This document shows, piece by piece, positions 1 through 8,189 of a stretch of 64,000 bases of DNA (the stretch's first letter is position 1; each line of letters begins with the position of its first letter). Under the pieces are notes generated by a model. The model searched no databases. It was given only the letters and a program-made list of their open reading frames with translations, and was not told the DNA's origin. A program made the translations under genes and the position numbers. Source of the stretch: Pseudomonas siliginis (GTDB lineage Bacteria > Pseudomonadota > Gammaproteobacteria > Pseudomonadales > Pseudomonadaceae); assembly GCF_019145195.1 (NCBI RefSeq), contig NZ_JAHSTW010000004.1, positions 62,001 to 126,000 of the forward strand, read 5' to 3'.

Positions 1-1088
1 GACGAGGTATAGCCCCAGGTATCTTTCGGATACGGATTGATCCAGATGAGCTTCTTGTATTTTTCCATGAAGCGCTGCATCCACACGTAACCCGGCTCTT
101 CGTTCCAGTGCTCGACGCTGCCACCGGCCTGGGTGATTTCGTACGGCGCCATGGCGGCGTCACCAATGAAGATCACTTTGTAGTCGGCGCCGTATTTATG
201 CAGCAGATCCTGGGTCGAGGTGCGCTCGGAAGTGCGGCGCATGTTGTTCTTCCACACTGATTCATAAATGAAGTTGTGGAAGTAGAAGTACTCGAGGTGC
301 TTGAACTCGGTCTTGCAGGCCGAGAACAATTCCTCACAGATCTTCACGTGCGCGTCCATCGAGCCGCCGATGTCGAACAATAGCAACAGCTTCACCGTGT
401 TGCGCCGTTCCGGGCGCATCTGGATATTCAGCAGGCCGGCGTCCTTGGCGGTGTGGTCGATGGTGCCGTCGATGTCGAGTTCTTCTGCGGCACCTTGGCG
501 GGCGAACTTGCGCAAACGACGCAGAGCGACCTTGATATTGCGCGTGCCCAATTCCACCGAATCGTCGAGGTTCTTGTACTCGCGCTGATCCCAGACCTTG
601 ACCGCTTTGCCCTGACGCTTGCCGGCGTCGCCAACCCGGATGCCTTCAGGGTTGAAACCGCCGGAGCCGAACGGGCTGGTGCCGCCGGTGCCAATCCACT
701 TGTTGCCGCCGGCGTGGCGTTCTTTCTGTTCTTCCAGACGCTTCTTGAATTCCTCAATGAGTTTGTCTAGCCCGCCAAGGGACTGGATCTGCGCGCGTTC
801 TTCGTCGCTCAGCGAGCGCTCGAATTCCTTACGCAGCCAGTCTTCGGGTATCAGCGCCTGCAAGTGATCGTCGAGTTTCTCCAGGCCATTGAAATAGGCG
901 CCGAACGCGCGGTCGAACTTGTCGAAATGCCGCTCGTCCTTCACCAGAATCGCCCGCGACAAGTAATAGAACTCGTCCATGTCGGCGAAGGTCACGCGCT
1001 GTTTCAGCGCGTTGATCAGGTCGAGCAACTCGCGCACCGACACCGGTACCTTGGCTGCACGCATTTCGTTGAACAGGTTGAGCAACAT
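1..1088 (-). CDS. VWA domain protein, CoxE-like (partial, runs off left edge)
   Basis: The C-terminal end lies beyond base 1. The visible part begins MLLNLFNEMRAAKVPVSVRE, has a charged middle and a Gly-rich linker (about residues 130-160), and then a von Willebrand A fold whose MIDAS-like motif reads DIGGSMD, so the first Ser of the classical DxSxS is Gly. VWA proteins of this type partner MoxR AAA+ ATPases as a chaperone-like pair that matures or inserts cofactors into other proteins; the client is not evident here. The start is 12 bases after the stop of the moxR gene, with GAGG upstream, so the two genes form an operon. Confidence is high for the family and low for the client. Confidence 0.85.
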   Translation of the reverse strand, partial: MLLNLFNEMRAAKVPVSVRELLDLINALKQRVTFADMDEFYYLSRAILVKDERHFDKFDRAFGAYFNGLEKLDDHLQALIPEDWLRKEFERSLSDEERAQIQSLGGLDKLIEEFKKRLEEQKERHAGGNKWIGTGGTSPFGSGGFNPEGIRVGDAGKRQGKAVKVWDQREYKNLDDSVELGTRNIKVALRRLRKFARQGAAEELDIDGTIDHTAKDAGLLNIQMRPERRNTVKLLLLFDIGGSMDAHVKICEELFSACKTEFKHLEYFYFHNFIYESVWKNNMRRTSERTSTQDLLHKYGADYKVIFIGDAAMAPYEITQAGGSVEHWNEEPGYVWMQRFMEKYKKLIWINPYPKDTWGYTS

Positions 1089-1100
1089 GGCAGCAGCCTC

Positions 1101-1946
1101 TTAGCGGGTGCCGCGCCGGCTCATGAACGCCAGGCGCTCAAGCAGTTGCACGTCCTGTTCGTTCTTCACAAGCGCGCCTGCCAGTGGCGGGATGGCTTTG
1201 GTCGGATCGCGCTCGCGCAGCACCGCTTCGCCGATATTGTCGGCCATCAGCAGTTTCAGCCAGTCGACCAGCTCGGACGTGGATGGTTTTTTCTTCAGGC
1301 CCGGTACCTTGCGCACGTCGAAGAATACGTCGAGCGCTTCGCTGACCAAGTCCTTTTTGATGTCCGGGTAGTGCACGTCGACGATTTTCTGCAGGGTGCT
1401 GCGGTCGGGGAAGGCGATGTAGTGGAAGAAGCAACGGCGCAGAAAGGCGTCCGGCAGTTCTTTTTCGTTGTTGGAAGTAATGATGATGATCGGGCGCTTT
1501 TTCGCCTTGATGGTCTCGTCGATTTCGTAAACGTAGAACTCCATCTTGTCGAGTTCTTGCAACAGGTCGTTGGGGAACTCGATGTCGGCCTTGTCGATTT
1601 CGTCGATCAGCAGAATCACCCGCTCCTCGGACTCGAAGGCTTCCCAGAGCTTGCCTTTCTTCAAGTAGTTGCGCACGTCGTGGACTTTTTCATTGCCCAG
1701 CTGCGAATCGCGCAAACGGCTGACCGCGTCGTACTCGTACAGACCCTGATGGGCCTTGGTGGTGGACTTGATGTGCCAGGTGATCAGCTTGGCACCGAAC
1801 GATTCGGCCAGTTGCTCGGCGAGCATGGTCTTGCCGGTGCCCGGCTCACCCTTGACCAGCAGCGGCCGCTCCAGGGTGATGGCGGCGTTGACCGCCAGCT
1901 TCAGGTCATCGGTGGCGACATAGGCCTGGGTGCCTTCGAACTTCAT
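1101..1946 (-). CDS. MoxR-family AAA+ ATPase
   Basis: A 281-residue AAA+ ATPase of the MoxR class. The Walker A motif GEPGTGKT is near residue 34, the Walker B motif LLIDEIDKAD near residue 110, and a sensor region follows (IIITSNNEKELPDAFLRRC). I chose the ATG preceded by GAGGATTTGCAG rather than the TTG two codons upstream. It is cytoplasmic, and family knowledge suggests it works with the VWA protein encoded 12 bases downstream in a chaperone-like complex. P. aeruginosa has a similar MoxR gene close to cysK (from memory PA2707 and PA2709), which supports vertical inheritance of this block. Confidence 0.9.
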   Translation of the reverse strand: MKFEGTQAYVATDDLKLAVNAAITLERPLLVKGEPGTGKTMLAEQLAESFGAKLITWHIKSTTKAHQGLYEYDAVSRLRDSQLGNEKVHDVRNYLKKGKLWEAFESEERVILLIDEIDKADIEFPNDLLQELDKMEFYVYEIDETIKAKKRPIIIITSNNEKELPDAFLRRCFFHYIAFPDRSTLQKIVDVHYPDIKKDLVSEALDVFFDVRKVPGLKKKPSTSELVDWLKLLMADNIGEAVLRERDPTKAIPPLAGALVKNEQDVQLLERLAFMSRRGTR

Positions 1947-2171
1947 CTGCAAATCCTCGAACGGTAACGCTGACCTTGCGGGCAGGGCGGGGCGAAATAA
2001 TCGGATGCTCGACTATAACGCGCACGCCGGTCGACTGTGAACGCAGACGGCTTATTCAGTCTCTGAATGGAGCGTCACATGTTGACTCAGTCTCGGCGGA
2101 TGGCCAGTATTTTGGTATCGCCGATTTGGCGATAGCCTTTCTTACTCGGTTAGTAAAAAGGCAGAAAATCG

Positions 2172-2669
2172 ATGTTACCCATGAAACGGCCGCGTCTGCG
2201 ATCTGCGCACGTCCTGTCAGATTTCAGGTTGGCGCTGACATTTATCAATGGTCAGGAACTGACAGTTGATTTGGGGATGGATATTCATACTTATCCAGGT
2301 CTGCGGCCACTGCTTGATCGCGAAGTCTTTGCGACTGCCGCAGTCGGGGACGAGGGTTGGATCGTTGAATGGATTGAACCCGACGTTCAGATCGGTGCAG
2401 ACACCTTGTATATGGATGCGCTAGCGCAAAATGCCCAAGATGAGAACACGCGCATTTTTATCGATTGGCGCGCCCGTACCGGACTTTCTCTCAATGATGC
2501 GGCCGAAGCGCTCGGTGTGAGCGCTCGCAGCATCAGCCGTTACAGCAATGGGCGTGAAGCAGTGCCACGTTCTTTGGCCTTGGCCTGTCTGGGCTGGGAT
2601 TCGCTGCAACAGCGTTCATCGATAGCGGCCGAAGACACAGGTCGATATGTCGTCAACCGCAAAACTTAA
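2172..2669 (+). CDS. DUF2442 / helix-turn-helix fusion protein
   Basis: A 165-residue protein. The N-terminal half (about residues 20-85: FINGQELTVDLG, then LRPLLD) resembles DUF2442. The C-terminal half (about 100-150) carries an XRE-like helix-turn-helix (GLSLNDAAEALGVSARSISR). DUF2442 proteins are often antitoxin-like partners of small DUF4160 proteins, but no convincing DUF4160 gene lies directly upstream. Base composition looks lower in GC than the neighbours. The stop overlaps the stop of the convergent DUF748 gene in a shared TTAA at 2666-2669. A DNA-binding or autoregulatory role is inferred, not shown. A second Met at codon 4 is an alternative start. Confidence 0.75.
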   Translation: MLPMKRPRLRSAHVLSDFRLALTFINGQELTVDLGMDIHTYPGLRPLLDREVFATAAVGDEGWIVEWIEPDVQIGADTLYMDALAQNAQDENTRIFIDWRARTGLSLNDAAEALGVSARSISRYSNGREAVPRSLALACLGWDSLQQRSSIAAEDTGRYVVNRKT

Positions 2670-3742
2670 CCCTCATCTGGCTTCGGCCGTTCGTACCGCG
2701 CATTGAATGCCTGGATGAAGCCATTGCGCAAAATCTGCAAAAACGCTTCGAAGGCGTTGACGTTCTGCTGGTGAACATTGCCGCTGAGTTCGACGCGAGT
2801 GGCGAACTGGTTTTTGTTCTGGTTTTTCAGCACGGTCTCGGTGCCGCCGACCAGCGCTTCCCAGATTGAGCGGAACAGGCCTTTGTTCTTGTTCTCGACG
2901 TCCTGCTGCCAGTTGAATACGTCGACGTCGCGCAGCAGAGGTTTGATGTAGCCGGTGAGCCGGGCTTTCTCTGCCTTCGCTTCGATAACCACGTCGCCGT
3001 GACCGGCGTTGAAGTCGAACTTGCCGTAGGCGGCGGCGAAGTCGTTCATGCGTTTGAGCTCGATGTCACGGGCGCGCAGACGGAATTCAAAGTCTTCGAA
3101 GTTGCTCAGCGGATCGAAGGTGGCGGTGGTTTCCAATGGCGCGTGGCCCAGCAGCAAAGCCTTGCCTTCAAAGCGGGCGTCGCGTTTGCCTTCCTTGTCG
3201 ACCACATTGGTCAGGTTGTAGATGCTGGCGTTGACGTTGCTGGCATTCATGTTCACCGGCGGCTTGGAATTGAAGTTGCGGAAGGTGATACGGCCGTCGT
3301 TGATCTGCACTTCATCGAGGGTGATCGGCAGCAGCTTGCCCAACTGCTCACGCCAGTCGGTGCCCTGACCGGTCTGCGAGTTCTGCTTGTTGGGGCCACC
3401 GTCGACGAAGTTGATTTCGGGATTGAGGAATTGCACCTGCGCGACCACGGCATGGTCGTACCACAGTGAATGCCAGCTCACCGACAGATCGATCAACGGC
3501 GCATCGACGAACGGCACCGGTACCTTGCCATCGACCTTGACGATCTTCAGACCGTTGATTTTGTATGCGCCGCGCCACAGCGCGAGGTCGACATCGGTGA
3601 TCTGGCCTCGGTAATCGCCCATGTCCGCGAGCTTGTCATTGAGGTAGTCGCGTACCAGATAGGGCAGGGCGAAATGCAGGGCGACCAGCAGCACCACGAC
3701 ACCCGCCAGGGTCCAGAGCGGCCAGCTGTAACGACGTTTCAT
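2666..3742 (-). CDS. DUF748 (AsmA-like) envelope protein
   Basis: 358 residues. A positively charged start (MKRRYSW) is followed by a single hydrophobic helix (about residues 10-30), and the rest is periplasmic. It shows DUF748/AsmA-type features: repeated long beta-like stretches, [17 protein letters not shown] near the middle, and a C-terminal segment rich in Asn and charged residues. AsmA-like proteins are inner-membrane-anchored and are linked to lipid transport or outer-membrane homeostasis; no specific substrate can be read here. It is divergent from cysK, with 141 bases between the starts, and convergent with the HTH-DUF2442 gene. Confidence 0.8.
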   Translation of the reverse strand: MKRRYSWPLWTLAGVVVLLVALHFALPYLVRDYLNDKLADMGDYRGQITDVDLALWRGAYKINGLKIVKVDGKVPVPFVDAPLIDLSVSWHSLWYDHAVVAQVQFLNPEINFVDGGPNKQNSQTGQGTDWREQLGKLLPITLDEVQINDGRITFRNFNSKPPVNMNASNVNASIYNLTNVVDKEGKRDARFEGKALLLGHAPLETTATFDPLSNFEDFEFRLRARDIELKRMNDFAAAYGKFDFNAGHGDVVIEAKAEKARLTGYIKPLLRDVDVFNWQQDVENKNKGLFRSIWEALVGGTETVLKNQNKNQFATRVELSGNVHQQNVNAFEAFLQILRNGFIQAFNARYERPKPDEG

Positions 3743-3883
3743 GCCATTGTTCCTTCAAGAGTGTGGCTTGACGATTCAAAGCGATTGACTCCGCGCGTTT
3801 GCAGACGTTCGACCCGACTGGACTGTGATCGGCAACGGGCTTACCTTGGAAGGCTGAATTCAACGCTGCATAAGGACCCAGCC

Positions 3884-4858
3884 ATGAGCCGTATTTACGC
3901 TGACAACGCCCATTCCATCGGTAATACGCCGCTGGTCCAGATCAACCGCATCGCGCCGCGCGGGGTCACGATCCTGGCCAAGATCGAGGGGCGCAACCCC
4001 GGTTACTCGGTCAAATGCCGAATCGGCGCCAACATGATCTGGGACGCCGAAAGCAACGGCAAACTCAAGCCGGGCATGACCATTGTCGAGCCGACTTCCG
4101 GTAACACCGGTATCGGTCTGGCCTTCGTTGCCGCTGCGCGTGGCTACAAGTTGATGCTGACCATGCCGGCATCGATGAGCATCGAGCGCCGCAAGGTTCT
4201 TAAAGCCTTGGGCGCGGAACTGGTGTTGACCGAGCCGGCCAAGGGCATGAAGGGCGCCATCGAGAAAGCTGCGGAAATCGTCGCCAGCGATGCCGACAAA
4301 TACTTCATGCCGGCGCAGTTCGATAACCCGGCCAACCCGGCGATTCACGAAAAGACCACCGGCCCGGAAATCTGGAACGACACCGACGGCGCCGTGGATG
4401 TGCTGGTGGCTGGCGTAGGTACCGGCGGAACCATTACTGGTGTCTCGCGGTATATCAAGAACACCGCCGGTAAACCGATTCTGTCGGTGGCTGTCGAGCC
4501 GGCGTCTTCGCCCGTCATCACCCAGGCTCTGGCCGGTGCCGAAATCAAGCCGAGCCCACACAAGATTCAGGGCATTGGCGCCGGTTTTGTACCGAAGAAT
4601 CTTGATCTGTCGATGGTCGATCGCGTCGAGCAGGTGACCGATGAAGAATCCAAGGCCATGGCTCTGCGCCTGATGCAGGAAGAGGGGATTTTGTGCGGTA
4701 TTTCCTGCGGTGCCGCCATGGCGGTGGCGGTGCGTCTGGCGGAGAAACCAGAGATGCAGGGTAAAACCATCGTCGTGGTGCTGCCGGATTCGGGCGAGCG
4801 TTATCTGTCGAGCATGCTGTTCAGTGACCTGTTTACCGAGCAGGAGAACCAGCAGTAA
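3884..4858 (+). CDS. cysK: Cysteine synthase A (O-acetylserine sulfhydrylase)
   Basis: 324 residues, the usual CysK length. It is a PLP enzyme making L-cysteine and acetate from O-acetyl-L-serine and sulfide, the last step of sulfate assimilation, in the cytoplasm. The PLP lysine is K44 in YSVKCR. The substrate-binding loop TSGNTG is at residues 71-76, the phosphate-binding GTGGT loop is in the middle, and ISCGAAM lies near the C-terminus. Colinearity with E. coli CysK is close throughout ([28 protein letters not shown]), which favours CysK over CysM. The ATG lies 12 bases after TAAGGA. The reading frame is open upstream, but that extension has no family similarity. Confidence 0.96.
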   Translation: MSRIYADNAHSIGNTPLVQINRIAPRGVTILAKIEGRNPGYSVKCRIGANMIWDAESNGKLKPGMTIVEPTSGNTGIGLAFVAAARGYKLMLTMPASMSIERRKVLKALGAELVLTEPAKGMKGAIEKAAEIVASDADKYFMPAQFDNPANPAIHEKTTGPEIWNDTDGAVDVLVAGVGTGGTITGVSRYIKNTAGKPILSVAVEPASSPVITQALAGAEIKPSPHKIQGIGAGFVPKNLDLSMVDRVEQVTDEESKAMALRLMQEEGILCGISCGAAMAVAVRLAEKPEMQGKTIVVVLPDSGERYLSSMLFSDLFTEQENQQ

Positions 4859-5042
4859 GCCTGTTGATTCAAGTCAGCCAGGGTTCAGGCGCTGCATGTT
4901 AATAAAGGCTTTGTTGCGTAATGCTTAACACTGAATCTTGTGTCAGGCGGGTTTTTCCGCAGGCCGGTAGTGTTTATCATGGCCGGCTGCCATGCCGGGT
5001 AAAGGGCATTGCGCAGCGTTGTCTTTATTCAAGGAGTTGTTG

Positions 5043-5981
5043 ATGACCGTTTCGTTTGCCGCCAAGGCGTTTGTGCTGTTGCTGTTTCTGGGCAGCACGC
5101 TCTATGTGCATTTGCGCGGCAAGGCGCGTTTGCCGGTATTGCGCCAGTTCGTCAACCACTCCGCACTGTTCGCGCCCTACAACGCTTTGATGTACCTGTT
5201 CTCCGCAGTGCCATCCAGACCGTATCTGGATCGCAGCAAGTTTCCGGAACTGGATGTACTGCGCGACAACTGGGAAACCATCCGCGACGAAGCCATGCAC
5301 CTGTTTGACGAGGGCTACATTCGCGCCGCCGAGAAGAACAACGATGCAGGTTTCGGTTCGTTCTTCAAAAAAGGCTGGAAGCGTTTCTATCTGAAGTGGT
5401 ACGACAAACCCCTGCCATCGGCCGAAGCCCTGTGCCCGAAAACCGTGGCGCTGGTCAATGCCATACCCAACGTCAAGGGCGCGATGTTTGCGCTGCTGCC
5501 GGGCGGCAGTCACCTCAACCCGCACCGCGATCCGTTCGCCGGCTCGCTGCGCTATCACCTCGGTTTGTCGACGCCCAACTCCGATGATTGCCGGATCTTC
5601 GTCGACGGTCAGGTTTACGCCTGGCGCGACGGCGATGACGTGATGTTCGACGAAACCTACGTGCACTGGGTCAAGAATGAAACCGCTCAGACTCGAGTGA
5701 TTCTGTTCTGTGACATCGAACGTCCGCTGAGCAACCGCTTGATGACCCGGATCAACCGCTTCATCAGCGGCTGGCTCGGCCGCGCCACCGCGCCGCAGAA
5801 TCTTGATGACGAACGCGTTGGCGGCATCAACCAGGCTTATGCCTGGAGCAAGAACTTCAGCGACCGTTTTAGCGGCGTGGTCAAGCAGTGGAAGCGCCGC
5901 CATCCCAAGGCCTACCGCGTAATGCGCCCGGTGCTGGCGGTGCTGGTGCTGACGTTGCTGGGGTATTGGTTGTTTGGTTGA
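5043..5981 (+). CDS. Aspartyl/asparaginyl beta-hydroxylase family, LpxO-like lipid A hydroxylase
   Basis: 312 residues. An N-terminal hydrophobic helix (about 8-25) suggests inner-membrane anchoring. The Fe(II)/2-oxoglutarate motif is clear: H161-R-D163 in SHLNPHRDPF and a distal H208 in ETYVHWVKN, with an Arg-rich segment beyond. A second hydrophobic segment ends the protein. LpxO enzymes 2-hydroxylate the secondary laurate of lipid A on the cytoplasmic face; Pseudomonas carries two paralogues and I cannot tell which this is. The start ATG follows CAAGGAGTTGTTG, a strong ribosome-binding site. It is probably monocistronic, with a terminator 15 bases after the stop. Other substrates of this hydroxylase family remain possible. 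Confidence 0.85.
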   Translation: MTVSFAAKAFVLLLFLGSTLYVHLRGKARLPVLRQFVNHSALFAPYNALMYLFSAVPSRPYLDRSKFPELDVLRDNWETIRDEAMHLFDEGYIRAAEKNNDAGFGSFFKKGWKRFYLKWYDKPLPSAEALCPKTVALVNAIPNVKGAMFALLPGGSHLNPHRDPFAGSLRYHLGLSTPNSDDCRIFVDGQVYAWRDGDDVMFDETYVHWVKNETAQTRVILFCDIERPLSNRLMTRINRFISGWLGRATAPQNLDDERVGGINQAYAWSKNFSDRFSGVVKQWKRRHPKAYRVMRPVLAVLVLTLLGYWLFG

Positions 5982-5995
5982 GGCTGGCTCAGAAA

Positions 5996-6027
5996 TAAAA
6001 AACCGCTCCTGAGGAGCGGTTTTTTCA
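5996..6027. terminator. Bidirectional Rho-independent terminator
   Basis: A-run, stem ACCGCTCCT/AGGAGCGGT with a very short loop, then T-run. It can serve the lpxO-like gene on the plus strand and the small cistron ending at 6025 on the minus strand, whose stop codon lies inside it. Confidence 0.85.
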
Positions 6028-6186
6028 CAATCGGCCAGCGGCCAGCACCGAGGGCTCATCTTCGATACCGGTGATCAGCAGTTGCAACAGACGCCGTTGA
6101 TTAGCGGTCAATTCATGATCAGCCAGTCTTTTGGTTTTCAGCGATCTGACCAGTGCTTCGGGAGGTCTATGTTTCGCTTTTTTCAT
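6025..6186 (-). CDS. Small basic protein of unknown function (53 aa)
   Basis: A 53-residue protein starting MKKAKHRPPEALVRSLKTKR, Lys/Arg-rich at the N-terminus, with a predicted amphipathic helix (NQRRLLQLLITGIED) toward the C-terminus. The ATG is preceded by GGGAGGCAGC, an excellent ribosome-binding site, which is the main evidence that it is real; an upstream ATG 13 codons earlier lacks one. It starts 35 bases after the stop of the GNAT gene, so the two are probably co-transcribed and end at the shared terminator. I do not recognise the family. An antitoxin-like, DNA-binding or regulatory role is only a guess. Confidence 0.55.
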   Translation of the reverse strand: MKKAKHRPPEALVRSLKTKRLADHELTANQRRLLQLLITGIEDEPSVLAAGRL

Positions 6187-6221
6187 GCTGCCTCCCGGTT
6201 TGATCAGTAATTGATTGGCTT

Positions 6222-6767
6222 TCACAGTACTGGATTCTCCAAGGTTTTGACAAGGCGGCCTTCGATGTCGTAGCTGAAACCCAGCTTCTGATAAACGGGT
6301 ATCGCACCGTCCAGCGGCTCTTGTATTTCGATAACATCGCAGCCAACGAAATGCGCGTATTGTTCAATAATTATCATCGCTAGCAGTCCTATCCTGTTTT
6401 TCAAAGGATGGGTTCCGCCAGGGCGCCCTTCCAATCTCACAACTCGTAATCTTCGTCGACTATTGTTCGGGTTCGCAAAACACAGGCCGCAGAGCTGCCC
6501 GTCGAACCAGATAGAGATGTCCAGTGCGCGTGGTTCACGTGATTTCCACGCGATGACTTCATGCCAGAAAAAGCAGGGTTCTTCCCATAGCTCAAAAGCA
6601 TGAAGCGCATGCTTGTTTATCGGTTCGAATCGAATCAGGGATACATCCATAATCGAAGCGTCGGCCGCCTTGAGTTGGCCTTGTAAGCCGGCAATGTGCG
6701 AAGCGGCCCGCTTCCTCGCCTCTGACCGATAAACCTGATACCGCAAATACGTCCGTTCCCTTGGCAT
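6222..6767 (-). CDS. GNAT-like acetyltransferase, unassigned substrate
   Basis: 181 residues from MPRERTYLRY, chosen because GAGATCAC precedes the ATG and the 16-codon extension upstream has no ribosome-binding site. The fold reads as GNAT: a beta-strand with WFDGQLCGLCFANP, an Arg-rich turn followed by KNRIGLLAMIIIEQYA where the acetyl-CoA loop would lie, then VIEIQEPLDGAIPVYQKLGFSYD, a typical GNAT motif B ending. The first 60 residues are Arg/Lys- and Ala-rich and helical. Base composition is clearly lower in GC than the flanking genes, which suggests acquisition. It is followed 35 bases later by a tiny basic cistron. Substrate unknown; a toxin-like acetyltransferase is possible but not demonstrated. 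Confidence 0.7.
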   Translation of the reverse strand: MPRERTYLRYQVYRSEARKRAASHIAGLQGQLKAADASIMDVSLIRFEPINKHALHAFELWEEPCFFWHEVIAWKSREPRALDISIWFDGQLCGLCFANPNNSRRRLRVVRLEGRPGGTHPLKNRIGLLAMIIIEQYAHFVGCDVIEIQEPLDGAIPVYQKLGFSYDIEGRLVKTLENPVL

Positions 6768-6868
6768 GTGATCTCTTGCATTCCATGTCTCCTGACAACC
6801 CGTTGCCACCGCCATTTACCCTAATCACCCGACGCCGCACTGTCGCTACCGGCCCATTGCCCAAGTCA

Positions 6869-6898
6869 TTGCAATCTGTGTCCCGGGCTGGTTATAGT
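6869..6898 (+). promoter_or_regulatory. Candidate sigma-70 promoter for the uORF/EamA leader transcript
   Basis: TTGCAA (6869-6874) and TATAGT (6893-6898) are separated by 18 bases. Transcription from here would start near 6905, immediately before a perfect hairpin and about 50 bases before the upstream ORF. Prediction only. Confidence 0.5.
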
Positions 6899-6905
6899 CA
6901 GCCCC

Positions 6906-6925
6906 CGCGAGCCGCCTGGCTCGCG
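6906..6925 (+). promoter_or_regulatory. Perfect 8-bp hairpin at the predicted mRNA 5' end
   Basis: CGCGAGCC-GCCT-GGCTCGCG. Its position at the start of the predicted leader transcript suggests a 5' stabilising stem or part of the regulatory leader. Confidence 0.55.
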
Positions 6926-6955
6926 AGTTCATTTCCTCAATAAAGATCAGCATTC

Positions 6956-7120
6956 ATGCCTGCATCCCTCATCAACGCGGTAGTCGATTCAGCGGTCAGC
7001 GCTGGCGTCGTGCCGTGCGGGAATCGGCAGCCTGTGCAGATCAGTCATTACCCTCCACCTGTCAGTAGCACGCCGGTGTGCGCAGTCGTTTCGCCGCCGG
7101 GCGTTGGTGTTCGGGGCTGA
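6956..7120 (+). CDS. 54-aa upstream ORF / putative leader peptide with PPP motif
   Basis: An ATG-TGA frame of 54 codons. The peptide begins MPASLINAVVDSAVSAGVV and contains HYPPPV with Pro33-Pro34-Pro35, then a Cys/Val/Pro-rich tail ending SPPGVGVRG. It lies downstream of a good promoter candidate and ends 94 bases before the EamA transporter start, separated from it by two hairpins. Ribosomes slow at Pro-Pro-Pro without EF-P, so the peptide could act as a translation-sensing or arrest leader for the transporter. The ribosome-binding site is modest (AAAGATC 8 bases before the ATG). I believe similar peptides occur upstream of other Pseudomonas transporters, but I cannot verify that. The regulatory function is inferred. 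Confidence 0.6.
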   Translation: MPASLINAVVDSAVSAGVVPCGNRQPVQISHYPPPVSSTPVCAVVSPPGVGVRG

Positions 7121-7122
7121 TC

Positions 7123-7182
7123 GGCAGTTTCTGCTGCCCCCGCGCCCGCCAGAAAAACCTACTGAATTTCAGCTTCGGCTGA
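7123..7182 (+). promoter_or_regulatory. Two leader hairpins between the uORF and the transporter
   Basis: The first stem, GGCAG/CTGCC, is at 7123-7138. The second is TCAGC-TTCG-GCTGA at 7169-7182, closed by an extra-stable UUCG tetraloop. They lie in the spacer after the upstream ORF stop and before the transporter ribosome-binding site (CAGGTGG). Neither is followed by a T-run, so they look like structural rather than terminator elements. Confidence 0.45.
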
Positions 7183-7214
7183 GTTGGCTTCTTGCCTGAC
7201 TACAGGTGGTATTC

Positions 7215-8078
7215 ATGTTTGTCCTTTCGAAACAATCCGCGCTCGCGGCGACGTCCACGAGCCTGTTCGTTCTGCTGTGGAGCAGCGGGGCAATTTTCTC
7301 CAAATGGGGCTTGGCCCATGCTTCGCCCTTTGCCTTTCTGCTGATTCGCTTCGCCATCGCCCTGTGCGGGCTGGTGTTGCTGGCGCCGCTGCTCAAACTC
7401 AAGTTGCCCAAGGGTGGCAAGCCGATGCTGTTTGCGATCGCCACCGGCGTGGTGCTGTTGGGCGCCTATCAGATCTTTTATCTGCTGGCGCTGGACTGCA
7501 AAGTCACGCCGGGGGTGATGGCCACTCTGATGGGCGTTCAGCCGATTCTCACCGTGGTGCTGATGGAGCGCCAGCGTTCGGCGAGCCGCCTGTTCGGCCT
7601 GACGCTGGGCCTGGCCGGGCTGATCATGGTGGTTTATCAAGGGATCGGTCTGGCTGGAATGTCCTGGGCCGGCATGCTGTTCGGTTTGCTGGCGCTGGCG
7701 AGCATGACGCTCGGCTCGATCATGCAAAAACGCATCACCGACAATCCGCTCGGTACGCTGCCAGTGCAGTACCTGGCCGGCCTGTTGCTGTGCGCGGTGT
7801 TCGTACCGTTCCAGCCGTTTCACTTCGAGCACAGCGCAGGCTTTATTCTCCCGGTGTTATGGATGGGCCTGGTGGTGTCGGTGCTGGCGACGCTGTTGCT
7901 TTATCGACTGATCGCGCGGGGCAATCTGGTGAATGTCACCAGCCTGTTCTATCTCGTGCCGGCGGTGACGGCAGTGATGGATTACCTGATTTTCGGTAAT
8001 CGTCTGGCGGCGTTGAGCGTGTTGGGAATGCTGCTGATTATTGTCGGGTTGGTGTTTGTGTTCCGAAAAAGCAGTTAG
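7215..8078 (+). CDS. EamA/DMT-family transporter
   Basis: 287 residues with about ten hydrophobic segments in two EamA repeats; the second begins near ASMTLGSIMQKRITD. Family members of this size export amino acids, amines or other metabolites across the inner membrane. The ATG at 7215 is preceded by AGGTGG; a GTG three codons upstream would remove that site. It is the only EamA gene in the window with an obvious long structured leader and upstream ORF, which suggests expression tied to translation or to metabolite state. The substrate cannot be read from sequence. It is convergent with another EamA gene across a REP doublet. Confidence 0.88.
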   Translation: MFVLSKQSALAATSTSLFVLLWSSGAIFSKWGLAHASPFAFLLIRFAIALCGLVLLAPLLKLKLPKGGKPMLFAIATGVVLLGAYQIFYLLALDCKVTPGVMATLMGVQPILTVVLMERQRSASRLFGLTLGLAGLIMVVYQGIGLAGMSWAGMLFGLLALASMTLGSIMQKRITDNPLGTLPVQYLAGLLLCAVFVPFQPFHFEHSAGFILPVLWMGLVVSVLATLLLYRLIARGNLVNVTSLFYLVPAVTAVMDYLIFGNRLAALSVLGMLLIIVGLVFVFRKSS

Positions 8079-8108
8079 CAGAAAACAGGCGGTGGTTGAT
8101 CCATCGCC

Positions 8109-8172
8109 TTCGCGAGCAGGCTCGCTCCCACATTGGAATGTATTTTTCTGTGGGAGCGAGCCTGCTCGCGAA
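8109..8172. repeat. REP doublet, head-to-head short form (64 bp)
   Basis: The unit TTCGCGAGCAGGCTCGCTCC comes first and its inverse ending GCCTGCTCGCGAA follows, with a 16-17 bp spacer. It lies between two convergent EamA genes. Confidence 0.92.
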
Positions 8173-8189
8173 TATCTGCGGCAGAAAAT

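Noticed and set aside
1976-2269. A 97-codon frame upstream of the DUF2442 gene as a possible toxin partner
   Set aside because: It overlaps the DUF2442 start in another frame, lacks DUF4160 features and has no ribosome-binding site.
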